Source: Lachnospiraceae bacterium 28-4 (GTDB taxonomy: Bacteria > Bacillota > Clostridia > Lachnospirales > Lachnospiraceae). From it: a DNA stretch of 64,000 nucleotides. The position numbers were made by a program, and so were the translations under genes. The stretch spans positions 853,548 to 917,547 of the forward strand of contig KE159599.1 of assembly GCA_000403275.2 (NCBI GenBank), written 5' to 3'. The notes beneath the pieces are model-generated. The model was not told where the DNA came from and made no database searches. It saw nothing but the letters and a program-made list of their open reading frames with translations. This document shows positions 24,315 through 31,879 of the stretch, in pieces. Numbering within the stretch: the first letter of the stretch is position 1; the number at the start of each line of letters is the position of its first letter.

Positions 24315-26504
24315 CGCGATCCGAGCCGCGCCGCATCCATCCGTTACACGCCCAAGAGCTTCCTTCATTCTGTCTCTCATCGCCCCGTCTTCAAGCAATG
24401 TCTTCAATCCCTGATAAATACGTTTTAGGCATTCCTCTCTGTCCTGCCTGATATCCCCTGCAAACAGCATCCTTTCTTCCTGCCCGAAAAATTCGCTGTC
24501 ATACTGCTGATTGTCCGCACTGACAAAAAATATGGTGGGAATCCTCATCGCACACAGTTCAAAGAGCATCGTCCCGGCCGCCGAAACGGCCATATCGCAC
24601 CTGCCCATTAATTCCGCCATATTATCTACATGATCATGTAATTTTATATTCCCGTTCGTTGCCGCCAGCTCTTCCAATTTTTTCTTATTCGGATGAAAAC
24701 GTCCCACCACTACGTGAAATACGATTTCCCGTAAAGTCTCTTCTCCCTCCAGTCCCGAGAGAATGCTCCACAACGCATCGCAGACATCTCCACCGCCGGA
24801 ACTCAGCAATACCTCGCACCCTTCCTCCCGGCATGCGCACTCCCGTTCCCCGTTTTCCCATTCCAGGATCTTTGCCCCCTGGCATTTCTCCCTGAACTCC
24901 TTCTGAAATTCCTCGCGGAGAGGCACATACTCCGTGCCGAGCAAAAGCCTGGACTTTCCCTTGTAAGCCTCCTCATAGGGAAAACGCACATGGTATGCAT
25001 TATAGTTGATCACCATATCCACCGGATAAATATCTTCAAAACAATCGTCTATATAAATGATTTTACATATATCCCTTATTTTGTCAAAGTACTTCTTTGT
25101 CACATGATAAGAATCCACCAGCAAATTCCCGCAGTCCGCCCGCTCCAGTTCTTCCCGCAGCCTGTCCGTCTCTCCTTCCATGTCTTTCCAGGACGTTTCC
25201 AGACACCGGTATTCCATCCCTTCCTGTTCCAGCAAGCCCCGGCCATAATGGTCGGCTGTGAAAAAAATGACTTTCCGGCCAAGCTTTCGAAGTTCTTTGG
25301 CAATCGTTATGCACCTCATGATATGTCCCATGCCGATCTCTTCATTGGCATCCGCCCGAATACCCGTCACCTGCTTCCTGCTGCTTTTCCGGCTTTCATA
25401 TTCTTCCAGAACTATCGCCGCCCGCTCCATCTCTTCCATACCATACCTTTGATCTATAGGCAGAGCCAGCATATGATCATAAATATACCTCTCATCATTT
25501 GTCAGGCCGCTTTCGTTTTCTTTGCCAACGGGCCACAGTACCGGCGCGTAAATATCATGGGCTGTCAAAAATCTCTGCAATTCCTCCCGTTCTCTGGCAT
25601 AAACTGCCAGATACAAAGGTGCAGCTCCTTCTATTTCGGGCAAAATCGGCCAAAACCATGTCTTCCCCTGGATCTTTCCGTATAAATAACGATAATTCCT
25701 CTTTCTTTGTTCCTTACATGCCTCCTCATCGATACCGTCCAGCATGCACAAAGCTTCCGGGGACATTTCCCCCGCTCCTTCATGCCGGTCCAGCCATTCT
25801 TCCATTTCCCGGTTTCCTTTCAAAAATCTGTTTTTTACGCCCTTTTTTTCTTCCGCACTCCCCTCTCCATACAGATAATTCCATTTCTCCGTCAGAAGTT
25901 CTATTCTTTTCTCCGTAAACTCTTTTTCCGAAGTCATCCCTTCCCGAAAAATCGTTTCTTCCGCCGCCACAAAGCCGCCGTCCGGAATAGGATACCATTT
26001 CCGCAGACTCCCTACAATATAATCGGCCTCCGCCCCAATATCTTCCAAATAATAGGACTGGGTCACATCCTCCATGATGCAGAGCCCTTCTTTTTTCCAC
26101 TCTTTCAACAAAGACCGCATCGGCTTCCATGTATCCACACCATAATAAGCGTGAATAAAAAGCAGACCCGGTCTTTCCAGCCCGATCAGGCGGCGCAGTT
26201 CTTCTTCCTCCGCCTCCAGATTCTTATTCAAATGATAAAAACAAATCTCCCATCCTTCCCACTGAAAAGGAAAAAAAACGGTATCGCACATATAAGCCGG
26301 CAAAAGGCATTTCCTCGTTATCCCCGGCCTGTTCCGTACCAGGCTTTGCAAAGCAAGCGTAATGGCTGACCTGCCCGATATGGTAAACGCGGCATTCCTT
26401 TTTCCATACTTTTCGATTTCCTTTAAAGAGAAAGGCTTCTCCTGCATTCCTGTCCTGTACGGAACCTTTGCCGGATCTATTTCGTAAATACTCCCGATCT
26501 CCAT
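24279..26504 (-). CDS. pseG: DegT-like aminotransferase domain fused to PseG UDP-sugar hydrolase
   Basis: This 741-residue two-domain protein has an unusual N-terminal half. Residues 1 to about 375 look like a PLP-dependent DegT-type fold: FTISGRSAITLALQSL, LLPAYMCDTVFFPFQW, the PLP-aspartate in CIMEDVTQSYYLED (near 146) and a lysine in GSLRKWYPIPDGGF (Lys169). Residues 380-741 are PseG: RADANEEIGMGHIMRC with the catalytic-type histidine at 394, LLVDSYHVTKKY, IYIDDCFED, LLSSGGGDVCDAL and SAAGTMLFELCAM. PseG removes UDP from UDP-2,4-diacetamido-2,4,6-trideoxy-L-altrose. A separate PseC is present, so the N-terminal domain is an extra aminotransferase or a relic. ATG 26504 follows the previous stop by two bases; ATG 26537 is an alternative. 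Confidence 0.88.
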   Translation of the reverse strand: MEIGSIYEIDPAKVPYRTGMQEKPFSLKEIEKYGKRNAAFTISGRSAITLALQSLVRNRPGITRKCLLPAYMCDTVFFPFQWEGWEICFYHLNKNLEAEEEELRRLIGLERPGLLFIHAYYGVDTWKPMRSLLKEWKKEGLCIMEDVTQSYYLEDIGAEADYIVGSLRKWYPIPDGGFVAAEETIFREGMTSEKEFTEKRIELLTEKWNYLYGEGSAEEKKGVKNRFLKGNREMEEWLDRHEGAGEMSPEALCMLDGIDEEACKEQRKRNYRYLYGKIQGKTWFWPILPEIEGAAPLYLAVYAREREELQRFLTAHDIYAPVLWPVGKENESGLTNDERYIYDHMLALPIDQRYGMEEMERAAIVLEEYESRKSSRKQVTGIRADANEEIGMGHIMRCITIAKELRKLGRKVIFFTADHYGRGLLEQEGMEYRCLETSWKDMEGETDRLREELERADCGNLLVDSYHVTKKYFDKIRDICKIIYIDDCFEDIYPVDMVINYNAYHVRFPYEEAYKGKSRLLLGTEYVPLREEFQKEFREKCQGAKILEWENGERECACREEGCEVLLSSGGGDVCDALWSILSGLEGEETLREIVFHVVVGRFHPNKKKLEELAATNGNIKLHDHVDNMAELMGRCDMAVSAAGTMLFELCAMRIPTIFFVSADNQQYDSEFFGQEERMLFAGDIRQDREECLKRIYQGLKTLLEDGAMRDRMKEALGRVTDGCGAARIATQLVSTISVHR

Positions 26505-26506
26505 AT

Positions 26507-27541
26507 TCAGCTCTTTGCCCCCCGTCCTTTCTTCCATTTCCGATACGCCCACAGCAGCTTATAATACAACATAAAAAAGAGCGTAGACCTTTGCTGCATC
26601 CGAATCAATTTCTTTTCCTCCGCATGGGTTCTCTCCCGATAATAAGGATTGTCCTGAAAATCAGGAAAAGTCCGCTTTATCTCCTTTCCCATCTCCTTGA
26701 CAAACCTATATCTGGTCTTATCCACTCCCGCCATATAGGTAAACAATGTATTGACGTAAAACAGCAGCGTAAAGCTATATTCCAGTTCCTTTTCAAATTC
26801 CCCGTAATAGCCATGACGCTTCGCTTCTTCCAACATCAGCCGCCCCGCTTCCATACGGTCCTCACATCTTTTGGGCGAAATCGTATGCACCGTAGAGGTG
26901 TCATGCTGGTAATAGTAATACATCGGTTCTTCTATATATTCAAAATGCTTTGCCAGCACAAGATAAGAATTGCCCAGGGCGTTGTCCTCATAAAAAATAT
27001 CCTCGGGAAACCAGAGACCGTTCTCTATGATCATAGAACGGCGGAAGATTTTCACAACCAGGCTTCCTCCGTCCAGAATCAGGCTGGCACGTTTCTCCCT
27101 GTCCAGAATCCCGCTCTGGCTTTTTTTATTATTCGGAACCACCTGGCCTGTCTCCATGGAATGCCGATCTGTCAGGCAATAATCACAGCCCGCCAGATCC
27201 GCGCCGGCGCTTTCCGCCTTTTCGATCAGACGTTCATACATATCGTTAGTGATCCAGTCATCGCTGTCGATAAATCCGATCCAATCGCCCTTCGCCATTC
27301 GGAGTCCGATGTTTTTCGCCCCTCCCTGATGTTTATTCACCTTCGAATGGACGGCATGGAACTTCTCCGGGAAACGCGCTTCATAACGTTTCAATATCTC
27401 AAAGGAATGATCGGTGGAACAATCGTCTACCGCGATGATCTCATAATCCTCCACCGTCTGGCCGATAAGGGAATCCAGGCAATATTCCAATTTTCCGTCC
27501 GACGCCATATTATAAACAGGCACAATAATACTAAGCTTCAT
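26507..27541 (-). CDS. Glycosyltransferase family 2
   Basis: This 344-residue GT-A-fold transferase begins MKLSIIVPVYN, has AVDDCSTDHSFEIL for nucleotide binding, and the metal motif GFIDSDDWI near residue 95. The C-terminal 150 residues are basic and helical without a clear membrane span. It lies inside the pse operon, between pseC and the aminotransferase-PseG fusion, so it probably builds the glycan that carries the nonulosonate. Sugar specificity cannot be read from the sequence. Confidence 0.9.
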   Translation of the reverse strand: MKLSIIVPVYNMASDGKLEYCLDSLIGQTVEDYEIIAVDDCSTDHSFEILKRYEARFPEKFHAVHSKVNKHQGGAKNIGLRMAKGDWIGFIDSDDWITNDMYERLIEKAESAGADLAGCDYCLTDRHSMETGQVVPNNKKSQSGILDREKRASLILDGGSLVVKIFRRSMIIENGLWFPEDIFYEDNALGNSYLVLAKHFEYIEEPMYYYYQHDTSTVHTISPKRCEDRMEAGRLMLEEAKRHGYYGEFEKELEYSFTLLFYVNTLFTYMAGVDKTRYRFVKEMGKEIKRTFPDFQDNPYYRERTHAEEKKLIRMQQRSTLFFMLYYKLLWAYRKWKKGRGAKS

Positions 27542-27550
27542 AACCTTATC

Positions 27551-28753
27551 CTATTCCCGGCCATAATATCCCGCAATCTTTCTTACCGCCCTGATCACAT
27601 CTTCCACATCCCGATCCGTCATGGCATAGTAAAGAGGAAGGCTGATAATTTCTTCATATAGTTTTTCTGCCTTAGGGCAGATGCCCTTCCGATAACCCAT
27701 TTTCTGATAATAAGGAAAATAATAAGTCGGAATATAATGCACGTTACAACATATATTTTCCGCTGCCAATGCATCGAAAAATTCTTTTCTCCCTATCCGC
27801 AGCTTTTCCGGCACAAGACGCAGGATATACAAATGCCTTGTAGTATCCGATTCCGGTATCTCCTTCTGCACTACGATCTGCGGCAATGCGGAAAAAGCCT
27901 CATTATATTTCTCCACGATTTCCTTCCGGCGTTTGGAAAAAAGAGGCAGCTTATCGAGCTGACTGATGAGCAGCGCCGCCTGCATATCCGTCATCCGGTA
28001 ATTGTATCCAAGGTCGATCTGCTCATAATACCAGCCGCCTTCCGGTCTGCCTTCCATCAAATCCGTATCTCGCGTAATGCCGTGGGCTCTGTATAACAAC
28101 AATTTTTGATAATAGGCTTCGTTATTGGTCAGCACGGCTCCCCCTTCGCCGCCGGTCACGGTTTTTACCGGGTGAAAGCTGAAGGTGGTCATATCCGCAA
28201 TCGACCCGTTTGGCCTTCCCTTATACTTTGTCCCGATCACATGGGCCCCGTCCTCGATCAGCACCAATCCTTTTTCCCGGCATACCTCCAACAGCTCGTC
28301 CAGCTGCACCGACTGGCCGGTAAAATCCACCGCCACTACGGCCTTTGTTTTTTCGCTGGTTCTTTCCGCCACCGACTCAGGATCGATATTATAAGTATCT
28401 TCGCAGATATCGGCGAATACCGGCTTGGCACCGCAATACAGGGCGCAGTTCGCCGAGGCCGCAAATGTAACCGGCGTAGTAATCACTTCATCCCCCGGCC
28501 CTACTCCGGCCGCCATACAGGCCATGTGCAGGGCCGCCGTTCCGTTACTGCATACCACCGCATATTTAGCGCCTGTAATCTGGCATAATTTCTTTTCCAA
28601 TTCCCCAATCTTAGGCCCGCAAGTCAGATAATCGCTTTTCAGCACATCCACAACAGCCTGAATATCCGCCTCATCAATATATTGATGCCCGTAAAATAAT
28701 TTCGTATCTCTTACCGGTATTCCTCCGCAGACCGCCGGTTTTTCCATTCCCAT
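27551..28753 (-). CDS. pseC: UDP-4-amino-4,6-dideoxy-N-acetyl-L-altrosamine transaminase
   Basis: This 400-residue DegT-family enzyme carries the PseC pattern: KLFYGHQYIDEADIQAVVDV at the start, YLTCGPKIGELEKKL, SNGTAALHMACMAAG, the PLP-aspartate in VLIEDGAHVIGTKYKG and the lysine in FSFHPVKTVTGGEGG. PseC transfers an amino group to the 4-keto sugar produced by PseB, encoded just upstream. I start at ATG 28753, which has AGAAGG nine bases upstream; the longer open frame to 28873 overlaps pseB and lacks similarity to the family. Confidence 0.93.
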   Translation of the reverse strand: MGMEKPAVCGGIPVRDTKLFYGHQYIDEADIQAVVDVLKSDYLTCGPKIGELEKKLCQITGAKYAVVCSNGTAALHMACMAAGVGPGDEVITTPVTFAASANCALYCGAKPVFADICEDTYNIDPESVAERTSEKTKAVVAVDFTGQSVQLDELLEVCREKGLVLIEDGAHVIGTKYKGRPNGSIADMTTFSFHPVKTVTGGEGGAVLTNNEAYYQKLLLYRAHGITRDTDLMEGRPEGGWYYEQIDLGYNYRMTDMQAALLISQLDKLPLFSKRRKEIVEKYNEAFSALPQIVVQKEIPESDTTRHLYILRLVPEKLRIGRKEFFDALAAENICCNVHYIPTYYFPYYQKMGYRKGICPKAEKLYEEIISLPLYYAMTDRDVEDVIRAVRKIAGYYGRE

Positions 28754-28815
28754 CGTTCTATGCCTTCTTCCTGTCCCATGCCTGTCCGACCTCTTATGCG
28801 GGCAGGATGCTTTTT

Positions 28816-29811
28816 CTATTTTTCCAGATCCACCGTTTTCAGCAGTTCCCTGATTTCCTCCACCGAAAGCCATTGTGCGTTATTATCCGAACTGTAGGAA
28901 AAACCTTCCTTAACTTTTTTTCCGCTCAGATCCGGCTGCTGTTTGTTATTCCACACCATCTGTGGATAAACGATAAAATGTTTATCATATTCATAAGTCG
29001 TCAACGAGTCTTCCGTCGTGATCATAATCTCATGAAGCTTCTCTCCGGGACGGATGCCTACCTCCGGCATTGTGCAGTCCGGCAGCATCGCTTTCGCCAG
29101 ATCGGTAATCTTAAAAGAAGGAATCTTGCTGATGAATGTTTCCCCTCCGGTGGCCTCTTCCAACGCTTTGATCACCAGTTCCACGCCCTGGGTCAGACTG
29201 ATCCAGAACCTGGTCATCCGATAATCCGTGATCGGCAACTCGGTTCCGCCGTTTTTCAGGATATTATGGAAAAACGGAATGACCGACCCCCGGCTCCCCG
29301 CCACATTCCCATATCTTACAATGGAAAAGTTAATATCCTTCGTGCCTGTATAAGCGTTCGCCGCCACAAACAGCTTGTCCGACACCAGTTTTGTTCCCCC
29401 GTAAAGATTTACCGGGTTTACCGCTTTATCCGTGGAAAGCGCCACCACCTTTTTCACGTTGGAATCCAGTGCGGCATCGATCACATTCTGCGCGCCGTGA
29501 ATGTTGGTTTTGATCGCTTCGTTCGGATTATACTCACAGGCGGGAACTTGCTTTAATGCCGCCGCATGCACCACATAATCCACGCCTTCCAGCGCCCTCT
29601 TCATTCTTTCCTTATCCCGCACATCGCCGATAAAAAACCGCAGTCTGCTCTCATATTCCTTAAACTCATTGGCCATAATAAACTGTTTGAATTCATCCCT
29701 GGAATAAATAATAATCTTTTTCGGCTCATAATGTTTCAGCACATATTTTGTAAAGCATTTTCCGAAAGAACCCGTTCCTCCGGTAATCAGAATCGTTTTA
29801 TTATTTAACAT
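28816..29811 (-). CDS. pseB: UDP-GlcNAc 4,6-dehydratase (inverting)
   Basis: This 331-residue soluble short-chain-dehydrogenase-like enzyme has ILITGGTGSFGKCF as its NADP loop, VHAAALKQVPACEYNPNEA, and STDKAVNPVNLYGGTKL with the Tyr-Lys pair retained, followed by GIRPGEKLHE. The lack of a membrane anchor and the Tyr-x3-Lys motif separate it from the PglF-like enzyme at 3308-5173. It starts pseudaminic acid synthesis by dehydrating and epimerising UDP-GlcNAc. Start ATG 29811 has GGAGG seven bases upstream. It is the first gene of the pse operon, downstream of a predicted promoter and of the IS-interrupted inverted repeat. Confidence 0.94.
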   Translation of the reverse strand: MLNNKTILITGGTGSFGKCFTKYVLKHYEPKKIIIYSRDEFKQFIMANEFKEYESRLRFFIGDVRDKERMKRALEGVDYVVHAAALKQVPACEYNPNEAIKTNIHGAQNVIDAALDSNVKKVVALSTDKAVNPVNLYGGTKLVSDKLFVAANAYTGTKDINFSIVRYGNVAGSRGSVIPFFHNILKNGGTELPITDYRMTRFWISLTQGVELVIKALEEATGGETFISKIPSFKITDLAKAMLPDCTMPEVGIRPGEKLHEIMITTEDSLTTYEYDKHFIVYPQMVWNNKQQPDLSGKKVKEGFSYSSDNNAQWLSVEEIRELLKTVDLEK

Positions 29812-29881
29812 TAATTTTCCTCCAATATCACTTTTGCCCTTGCGTTTTCCACTTCCTGCCATTTTCGCATCTTCACCGCAC

Positions 29882-29910
29882 AGTATAACACAAGCTTGCG
29901 TAAAAAACCA
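29882..29910 (-). promoter_or_regulatory. Predicted promoter for the pse operon
   Basis: A good -10 box TATACT (minus strand, 29887-29882) stands 17 bases from a weak -35-like TGGTTT (29910-29905), about 70 bases upstream of the pseB ATG. It lies between the left arm of the inverted-repeat element and pseB, so the IS insertion does not separate it from the operon. The -35 match is poor. Confidence 0.4.
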
Positions 29911-29953
29911 TATTTTATTCTATTGTTCCGTTGAAATCAATTTCTTCAGTATA

Positions 29954-30014
29954 AGATATGGCATGGAGGGGCAGGGAAACTGGCGGCGGGAGGCAGGGCG
30001 GGATTTTTTGACTG
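29954..30014 (+). repeat. Left arm of a 61-bp perfect inverted repeat
   Basis: This GC-rich 61-base segment is the exact reverse complement of 31778-31838. Similarity continues inward with a few mismatches to about 30053 (CAATCAG, then GAAATGG near the inner end). The arms bracket an IS4-family element; with the IS and one duplication removed the ancestral structure would be about 275 bp. The segment between pseB and the upstream gene (29812-31879) contains only this element and the IS. Confidence 0.92.
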
Positions 30015-30111
30015 GAGCTTTCAATCAGATTTTACTAATGAAATGGGGTAAGCGTTTCAAACCGGACGGGACGGAAACAACGGGCATCCTGCCCTGCGTT
30101 TCCTAAAATCG

Positions 30112-30121
30112 CCCTCCATGG
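30112..30121 (+). repeat. 10-bp target site duplication, left copy
   Basis: CCCTCCATGG occurs directly before the left inverted repeat of the IS and again directly after the right one. A 10-12 bp duplication is usual for the IS231-like branch of the IS4 family. The duplicated bases occupy the loop region of a small palindrome in the empty site. Confidence 0.9.
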
Positions 30122-30145
30122 TAATGTCATTAAGTTAGGCTTTGT

Positions 30146-30195
30146 AATACCGAAGTGATCACAGCGATTGCTTCGGTATTATTTTGCTTTTTTTG
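30146..30195 (+). terminator. Terminator-like hairpin at the left end of the IS
   Basis: AATACCGAAG (30146-30155) pairs perfectly with CTTCGGTATT (30171-30180), and a T-rich run follows to 30195. Placed between the inverted repeat and the transposase start and oriented with the transposase, it would stop transcription entering from outside, a common self-protection device in this family. Confidence 0.75.
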
Positions 30196-30265
30196 AAAAA
30201 GGTATTGACAAATCATCAAAAATGTGTGGCGGAGCCCTTGATGAAAACATACCAAGGAGGACTCC

Positions 30266-31588
30266 ATGAAACATATCACACATATTAAGGCCAGCCTTAG
30301 GAAGGCCATCAGGCACATATCCGACCAGAAAGAACAATTCGTCTGGAACAGCAAAACCGATTTTACCCGCAGAAAAAAACTCGACTTCCCTACCATGCTG
30401 CGCTTCCTTCTCCAGATGGAAGGCAGCACCATCCGCAACGAACTCACCGATTATTTTCATGACAGCCCGGACTGCCCTTCCCCTTCTGCCTTCTACCAGC
30501 AGCGCTTAAAGATAAAGCCCGATGCGCTCTATATGCTTTTCCGTACTTTTACCGCCCAGTATAAAGGGACCCGCTGGAAGGGATACCGCCTGCTGGCTGT
30601 GGATGGGTCCACGATTTATACCCCCAGGAACGAAAAGGATGCTTCCTCTTATCTCTTTAACGGCGCCGGAAAGAAGGGATGGAACTGCGTACATATGAAT
30701 GCCCTTTATGACCTTATGGACGGCCTGTATGTGGACGCGGCCGTCCATCCCGGGAAGAAGCCGGGGGAGCAGGCGGCGCTGAAGCCTATGCTGGACCGGC
30801 TCAGCGACCCGGGGCATTCCATCATCATCGGGGACCGCGGCTATGAATCCTTCCAGATGGTTGCCGACCTCGAGGCCCGCGGCATCCCGTTTGTCATCCG
30901 GGTCAAAAAGCCTTCCAGCAACTGGGGGTTCCTTGCAAAGGCAGACTTCCCGGAGCAAAAGGAGTTTGACCTTCCATTCACCTGCAAAATAGCCCATGCC
31001 AATTCCTTCAAGGGAAACAAGAGCCGCGCCAGAATGCTGGGGGAGGGATACCGGCCTGGCAACCGCTGCTTTTCCTATGTTTCCAAGGACTCCCCCACTT
31101 ACCACTTCCAGCCCATGAGGGTGGTCAGATGCGGCAACGACCTGCAGGAGGGGGAACCGGTATACCTCCTTACGAACCTGCCGGAAGGACGCTTTGGCTT
31201 ATCGGAAATCAAAGAGCTGTACAAGCTGCGCTGGGGGATAGAGACTTCTTTCCGGGAATTAAAATATGCCCTTTCGCTGCTCCATTTCCATTCAAAAAAG
31301 ATGGACCTTATGATGCAGGAGATCTTTGCAAGGCTTACCATGTACAACTTCAGCCACATGATTACCAGTCAGTTGAAGCCTGAAGTGAAACCGGGGAAAA
31401 AACACGCCCGGCAGATCAATCATACATATGCGGCAAAAATATGCAAGGAATACTTCCGCAATAAAATCGGCCCATCCCATTTGAAAGCACTTATACTGCG
31501 CCATACATTGCCCATCCGCCCTGACAGGCATTACGAACGTAAGGCCAACAAAAAGCAGCCAAGGACTTTCCACTACAGGATATCATAA
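30266..31588 (+). CDS. IS4-family transposase
   Basis: This is a 440-residue DDE transposase. The first catalytic aspartate is in LLAVDGSTIYTP and the second in IIIGDRGYESFQMV. The IS4 signature Y-x2-R-x3-E-x6-K is exact in YKLRWGIETSFRELK. AGGAGG lies five bases before the ATG. Length and reading frame are intact, so the protein is probably functional. It acts on the 23-bp ends of the surrounding element. Confidence 0.96.
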   Translation: MKHITHIKASLRKAIRHISDQKEQFVWNSKTDFTRRKKLDFPTMLRFLLQMEGSTIRNELTDYFHDSPDCPSPSAFYQQRLKIKPDALYMLFRTFTAQYKGTRWKGYRLLAVDGSTIYTPRNEKDASSYLFNGAGKKGWNCVHMNALYDLMDGLYVDAAVHPGKKPGEQAALKPMLDRLSDPGHSIIIGDRGYESFQMVADLEARGIPFVIRVKKPSSNWGFLAKADFPEQKEFDLPFTCKIAHANSFKGNKSRARMLGEGYRPGNRCFSYVSKDSPTYHFQPMRVVRCGNDLQEGEPVYLLTNLPEGRFGLSEIKELYKLRWGIETSFRELKYALSLLHFHSKKMDLMMQEIFARLTMYNFSHMITSQLKPEVKPGKKHARQINHTYAAKICKEYFRNKIGPSHLKALILRHTLPIRPDRHYERKANKKQPRTFHYRIS

Positions 31589-31712
31589 TCAGATAAAATT
31601 TATAGATAAAATTCAGGCAGTGGAAACTGTCTTTTTGGCATGCAAAAAAGGGAGAAGAAAAATGCGAATTGTATGGTCTCAGTTATTCTCAAAGCCTAAC
31701 TTAATGACATTA

Positions 31713-31722
31713 CCCTCCATGG
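31713..31722 (+). repeat. 10-bp target site duplication, right copy
   Basis: This is the second copy of CCCTCCATGG, immediately right of the IS end. Joined with the left flank it restores the palindrome AAAATCGCC-CTCCAT-GGCGATTTT, so the insertion hit the loop of a hairpin. Confidence 0.9.
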
Positions 31723-31777
31723 CGATTTTCCCCTGCTTATCGACCATTTCATAAGTAAAATAGCTGATTGTGTGCAA

Positions 31778-31838
31778 CAGTCAAAAAATCCCGCCCTGCC
31801 TCCCGCCGCCAGTTTCCCTGCCCCTCCATGCCATATCT
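31778..31838 (-). repeat. Right arm of the 61-bp perfect inverted repeat
   Basis: This is the exact reverse complement of 29954-30014. Inward from it, sequence resembling the left arm continues imperfectly toward 31745. No target duplication is visible outside the two arms. A second weak 6-base hairpin (TTTAGC/GCTAAA) lies between this arm and the next gene's stop at 31880. Confidence 0.92.
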
Positions 31839-31879
31839 CCATGCTTTAGCTGCATTACGGCTAAAATCCGCAATAAAAA

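Larger units (their letters stand above)
30122..31712 (+). mobile_element. Complete IS4-family insertion sequence (1591 bp)
   Basis: The ends are perfect 23-bp inverted repeats, 30122-30144 and 31690-31712, starting TAATGTCATTAAGTTAGGCT on the left. They are flanked by the 10-bp direct repeat CCCTCCATGG. One intact transposase is encoded on the plus strand, opposite to nearly all genes around it. Intact ends, intact transposase and an identical target duplication point to a recent insertion. The element sits in the centre of an inverted-repeat structure upstream of pseB, and no host gene is broken. Confidence 0.95.

Noticed and set aside
26468-27661. Long plus-strand open frame of about 397 codons
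   Set aside because: It lies opposite a well-supported GT2 gene, has no ribosome site and no recognisable domain; it is an antisense shadow caused by codon bias.
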